From: CAZIXN01 sp039180415
GTDB lineage: Bacteria; Planctomycetota; Phycisphaerae; Phycisphaerales; Phycisphaeraceae
Direction: 5' to 3'
NCBI GenBank assembly: GCA_039180415.1
Contig: JBCDDH010000008.1
Location: 1-64,000 of the forward strand
DNA length: 64,000 nt
The position numbers and the translations under genes were made by a program. Numbering within the stretch: position 1 is the stretch's first letter; each line of letters begins with the position of its first letter. The notes under the pieces are model-generated. The model was not told where the DNA came from. It did not search any database and saw only the letters and a program-made list of their open reading frames with translations. Below are positions 62,236 through 64,000 of the stretch, piece by piece.

Positions 62236-63201
62236 ATGTCCCGCCGGGGCTCGCACATCGACCAGGCCGCCGCCACCGCGATCGTTCGGCGGCACCTCGA
62301 CGAGTCGCTGACCGTCACCGGCCTGCGGAAGCTGTACGGCGGATCGATCAACCGCGTGATCGAATGGACCCTCGAGGGGCCCAAGGTCGGCGACACGCAC
62401 GGGGTGAACGAGCCGGGCGTGTTCCCCAAATCGATCGTCGCGAAACTGAACAACTCGCGGTCGGCCAAGCTGTTCCGCCGGGAGATGGCTTCGCTGCGGG
62501 TCTACCAGGAGAACACGGCGCTTCCCGTACCTACGCCCATCGCCTACCTCGAGGACGAGCCCGAGTTCGACGGCTCGGGCCTGCTGATGGAACGCATCGA
62601 CGGCATCAACCTCTCCGAAGCCAAGGTCACGCCCAAGGGCGTCCACGCGATGCAGGGCGACCTGGCCAAGCACGTGGTCGCGCTGCACAGCCACCACCGC
62701 GCGACCTACGGCAGCGCGCTGGACCCGGAGGGCCCGGCCCGGTGGATCGACTCGTTCGGGCCGGTGATCTCGGAAGAGTTCTTCCGGGTCCGTGAGTTGC
62801 TCCCTTCGAAAGTCCGTTGGATCGTCGACGACGTGATTAAGAACCTCGAGGCTTGGCTCCCCGAGCAGAGCACGCCCACGCTCGTGCACGGCGACCTGTG
62901 GTCCAACAACATCATGGTCGACGACGGCCACCCCGAGAAGCCGCAGATCCAGGCCTTCATCGACGTCAGCGCGTCGTACTGCGACCCCGAGTACGAGCTG
63001 GCGTACCTGCGGATGTTCAACACGGCCGACGACTCATTCTTCGAGCGGTATCGCCGGCGTCACCCGTTGCGGTCGGGTTTTTCCCGGCGTTGCCGGGTGT
63101 ACTGGCTGAACACGATGATGATGCACGTCCGCGTGTTCGGCGAGAAGTACGTGCCGGGGACCGAGCAGTTGGCGTTCGATCTCAAGGCGATGGACAAGTA
63201 G
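62236..63201 (+). CDS. Fructosamine kinase-like phosphotransferase (APH fold)
   Basis: Cytoplasmic kinase of 321 residues. The APH-type catalytic loop is LVHGDLWSNNIMV (Asp in HGD) and the metal-binding motif FIDVSASYCDPEYELAYLRMF is typical of the fructosamine/ketosamine-3-kinase branch, which removes sugar adducts from proteins. The N-lobe holds KLYGGSINRVIEW and SIVAKLNNSRSAKLFRREMASL, with the ATP-binding Lys in VAK. Starts at the ATG 62236; codons further upstream in frame are open back to the tRNA and cannot be the coding part. The C-terminus has a Met-rich helix (WLNTMMMHVRVF). Confidence 0.85.
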   Translation: MSRRGSHIDQAAATAIVRRHLDESLTVTGLRKLYGGSINRVIEWTLEGPKVGDTHGVNEPGVFPKSIVAKLNNSRSAKLFRREMASLRVYQENTALPVPTPIAYLEDEPEFDGSGLLMERIDGINLSEAKVTPKGVHAMQGDLAKHVVALHSHHRATYGSALDPEGPARWIDSFGPVISEEFFRVRELLPSKVRWIVDDVIKNLEAWLPEQSTPTLVHGDLWSNNIMVDDGHPEKPQIQAFIDVSASYCDPEYELAYLRMFNTADDSFFERYRRRHPLRSGFSRRCRVYWLNTMMMHVRVFGEKYVPGTEQLAFDLKAMDK

Positions 63202-63204
63202 CCG

Positions 63205-64000
63205 TCATCTCGGTTCGGCGTCGCTCGGGTTTTCTATCAAGTTCAGCGACCACTCGACGACATGCGTCAACGTTTCGCCGGGTAATAGCGGCTGCATCGG
63301 GCTCAGCATTTCGAGCTCGATGTAATCGCCGGCTACGTAGAGCTGAAGCGACGAGTGCTCGGGGTAACTTCCGGAGGCGACGAACCGATGCCGCTGGGAG
63401 AAAACCGTGTCGCCGTAGCGAGCCGAGATCTCCCCGCCGAGCGTGCCGAGCTTTTTGTAGACCTCGCCCGCGGGTTGGTTGATCCACCGCACGAAGCCGC
63501 CGCCCGCTTGGACGTCGTCGCCGAACTTTTCCGTGCCGTCCAGGCCGATCCAGCCGTCGGTCAGCCGGCCGCCGCTCGCGTCTTCGAGCCAGACCTCGTC
63601 GGCCGGCCGCGTCTGGGTCACGGTCCAGGCTTGGGCGGGCATCGCGCTGGCGTTGGTGCGGACCAGCCGGTTGGTGATGCGCACCTTGGTGGATCGGTTG
63701 TCACGTTCGTTGGGCACGTACTCGATCGTGCGGTCGAGGTGCCCGCCGAAGACCGGGCTGTACGGGCTGCGAAGACGGATCGAATCGGCGTCTCTCCGCA
63801 GGACGTGCCACGCTTCGCCGTCGATCGTGCCGTCGGGCGGCCAGTTCTTGCCGTGCGGCAGGAAGTACGGCCAGAGCGGTTGGGGCGACGGCCAAAGCTT
63901 GTCGCCGCCGTAGTTGATCCAGGCGAGCGGGTCGCCGTCGGGCGGGGTGTCGACGGTGTCGGGGTTGATCCAAAGCAGGTTCTCGCCCTCGGCGTAGCCG
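63205..64000 (-). CDS. Uncharacterised DUF4380-like protein, 5'-partial
   Basis: The minus-strand frame runs off the right edge, so the N-terminus is missing; about 265 residues are visible. Reading in from the edge, ENLLWINPDT, LAWINYGGDKLWPSPQ and WPYFLPHGKNWPPDG recall proteins with a galactose-mutarotase-like beta-supersandwich (DUF4380 type, from memory). The C-terminal half has strands such as FVRWINQPAGEVYKKLG, YVAGDYIELEMLSP and LTHVVEWSL. It is not a complete short ORF: the apparent GTG start at 63717 is an internal Val codon. It converges on the fructosamine-kinase-like gene (3 nt between stops). Confidence 0.72.
   Translation of the reverse strand, partial: GYAEGENLLWINPDTVDTPPDGDPLAWINYGGDKLWPSPQPLWPYFLPHGKNWPPDGTIDGEAWHVLRRDADSIRLRSPYSPVFGGHLDRTIEYVPNERDNRSTKVRITNRLVRTNASAMPAQAWTVTQTRPADEVWLEDASGGRLTDGWIGLDGTEKFGDDVQAGGGFVRWINQPAGEVYKKLGTLGGEISARYGDTVFSQRHRFVASGSYPEHSSLQLYVAGDYIELEMLSPMQPLLPGETLTHVVEWSLNLIENPSDAEPR

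Noticed and set aside
63205..63717. Complete 170-residue gene beginning at 63717
   Set aside because: The GTG at 63717 is an internal Val codon; the frame continues with conserved-looking sequence to the window edge.

Overview
The window is GC-rich, gene-dense chromosomal DNA. It most likely comes from a planctomycete of the class Phycisphaerae. The evidence is: an exported protein with an N-terminal LEPR-xLL motif and a dockerin; a PqqD-like/M50/HlyD fusion protease beside a SecA paralogue; a DUF1570 metalloprotease; a CcsB-CcsA fusion; a solute-binding-protein/permease fusion; frequent GTG and TTG starts; and a futalosine-pathway menaquinone gene. The organism call is inference from gene content, since no rRNA is present.

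Layout. 1-7.6 kb (+): the end of the cytochrome c synthase fusion, a 3-methyladenine glycosylase, ribosomal protein S1, a BaiN/HI0933-type flavoprotein and phosphatidylglycerophosphate synthase. 7.7-10.1 kb (+): a compact Tad/Flp-like set (CpaF ATPase, two tiny pilin-like proteins, prepilin peptidase), followed by a Ser/Thr kinase with a repeat-rich extracytoplasmic half. 12.8-21.8 kb (-): a large secreted protein, release factor 1, an unlisted 40-residue membrane protein, a membrane-anchored coiled-coil protein, a HEAT-repeat protein, apolipoprotein N-acyltransferase carrying an in-frame palindromic repeat, and Ndk. 22-30 kb: a 3D-domain protein, an overlapping FAS1 / ECF sigma / anti-sigma operon, and an RND efflux pair. 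30-39.7 kb: a sugar ABC permease pair (one with a huge extracytoplasmic insert, one fused to its binding protein), a tautomerase, a GH113-like glycosidase, xylose isomerase and MqnE.

41-54.7 kb is the most unusual part. A minus-strand run starts with a LEPR-xLL/amidase/dockerin protein. It continues with a GAF-HlyD membrane protein, a PqqD-like/M50/HlyD fusion, a 122-residue protein and a truncated SecA-like ATPase (the last two overlap by 4 nt). It converges on a plus-strand pair made of a DUF3467 protein and a second HlyD-type protein. I read this as a candidate dedicated export or envelope-processing system with its substrate encoded first.

55-60.3 kb (-): exopolysaccharide genes (sugar transferase, Wzz/Wzc-like protein) with an exosortase-family protein that seems to lack the canonical catalytic residues. 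60.5-64 kb: RNase HI, a C4 zinc-ribbon coiled-coil protein, tRNA-Ala(GGC) with a strong terminator, a fructosamine-kinase-like protein and the 3' part of a further gene. All calls are from reading the sequence; no database search was run.
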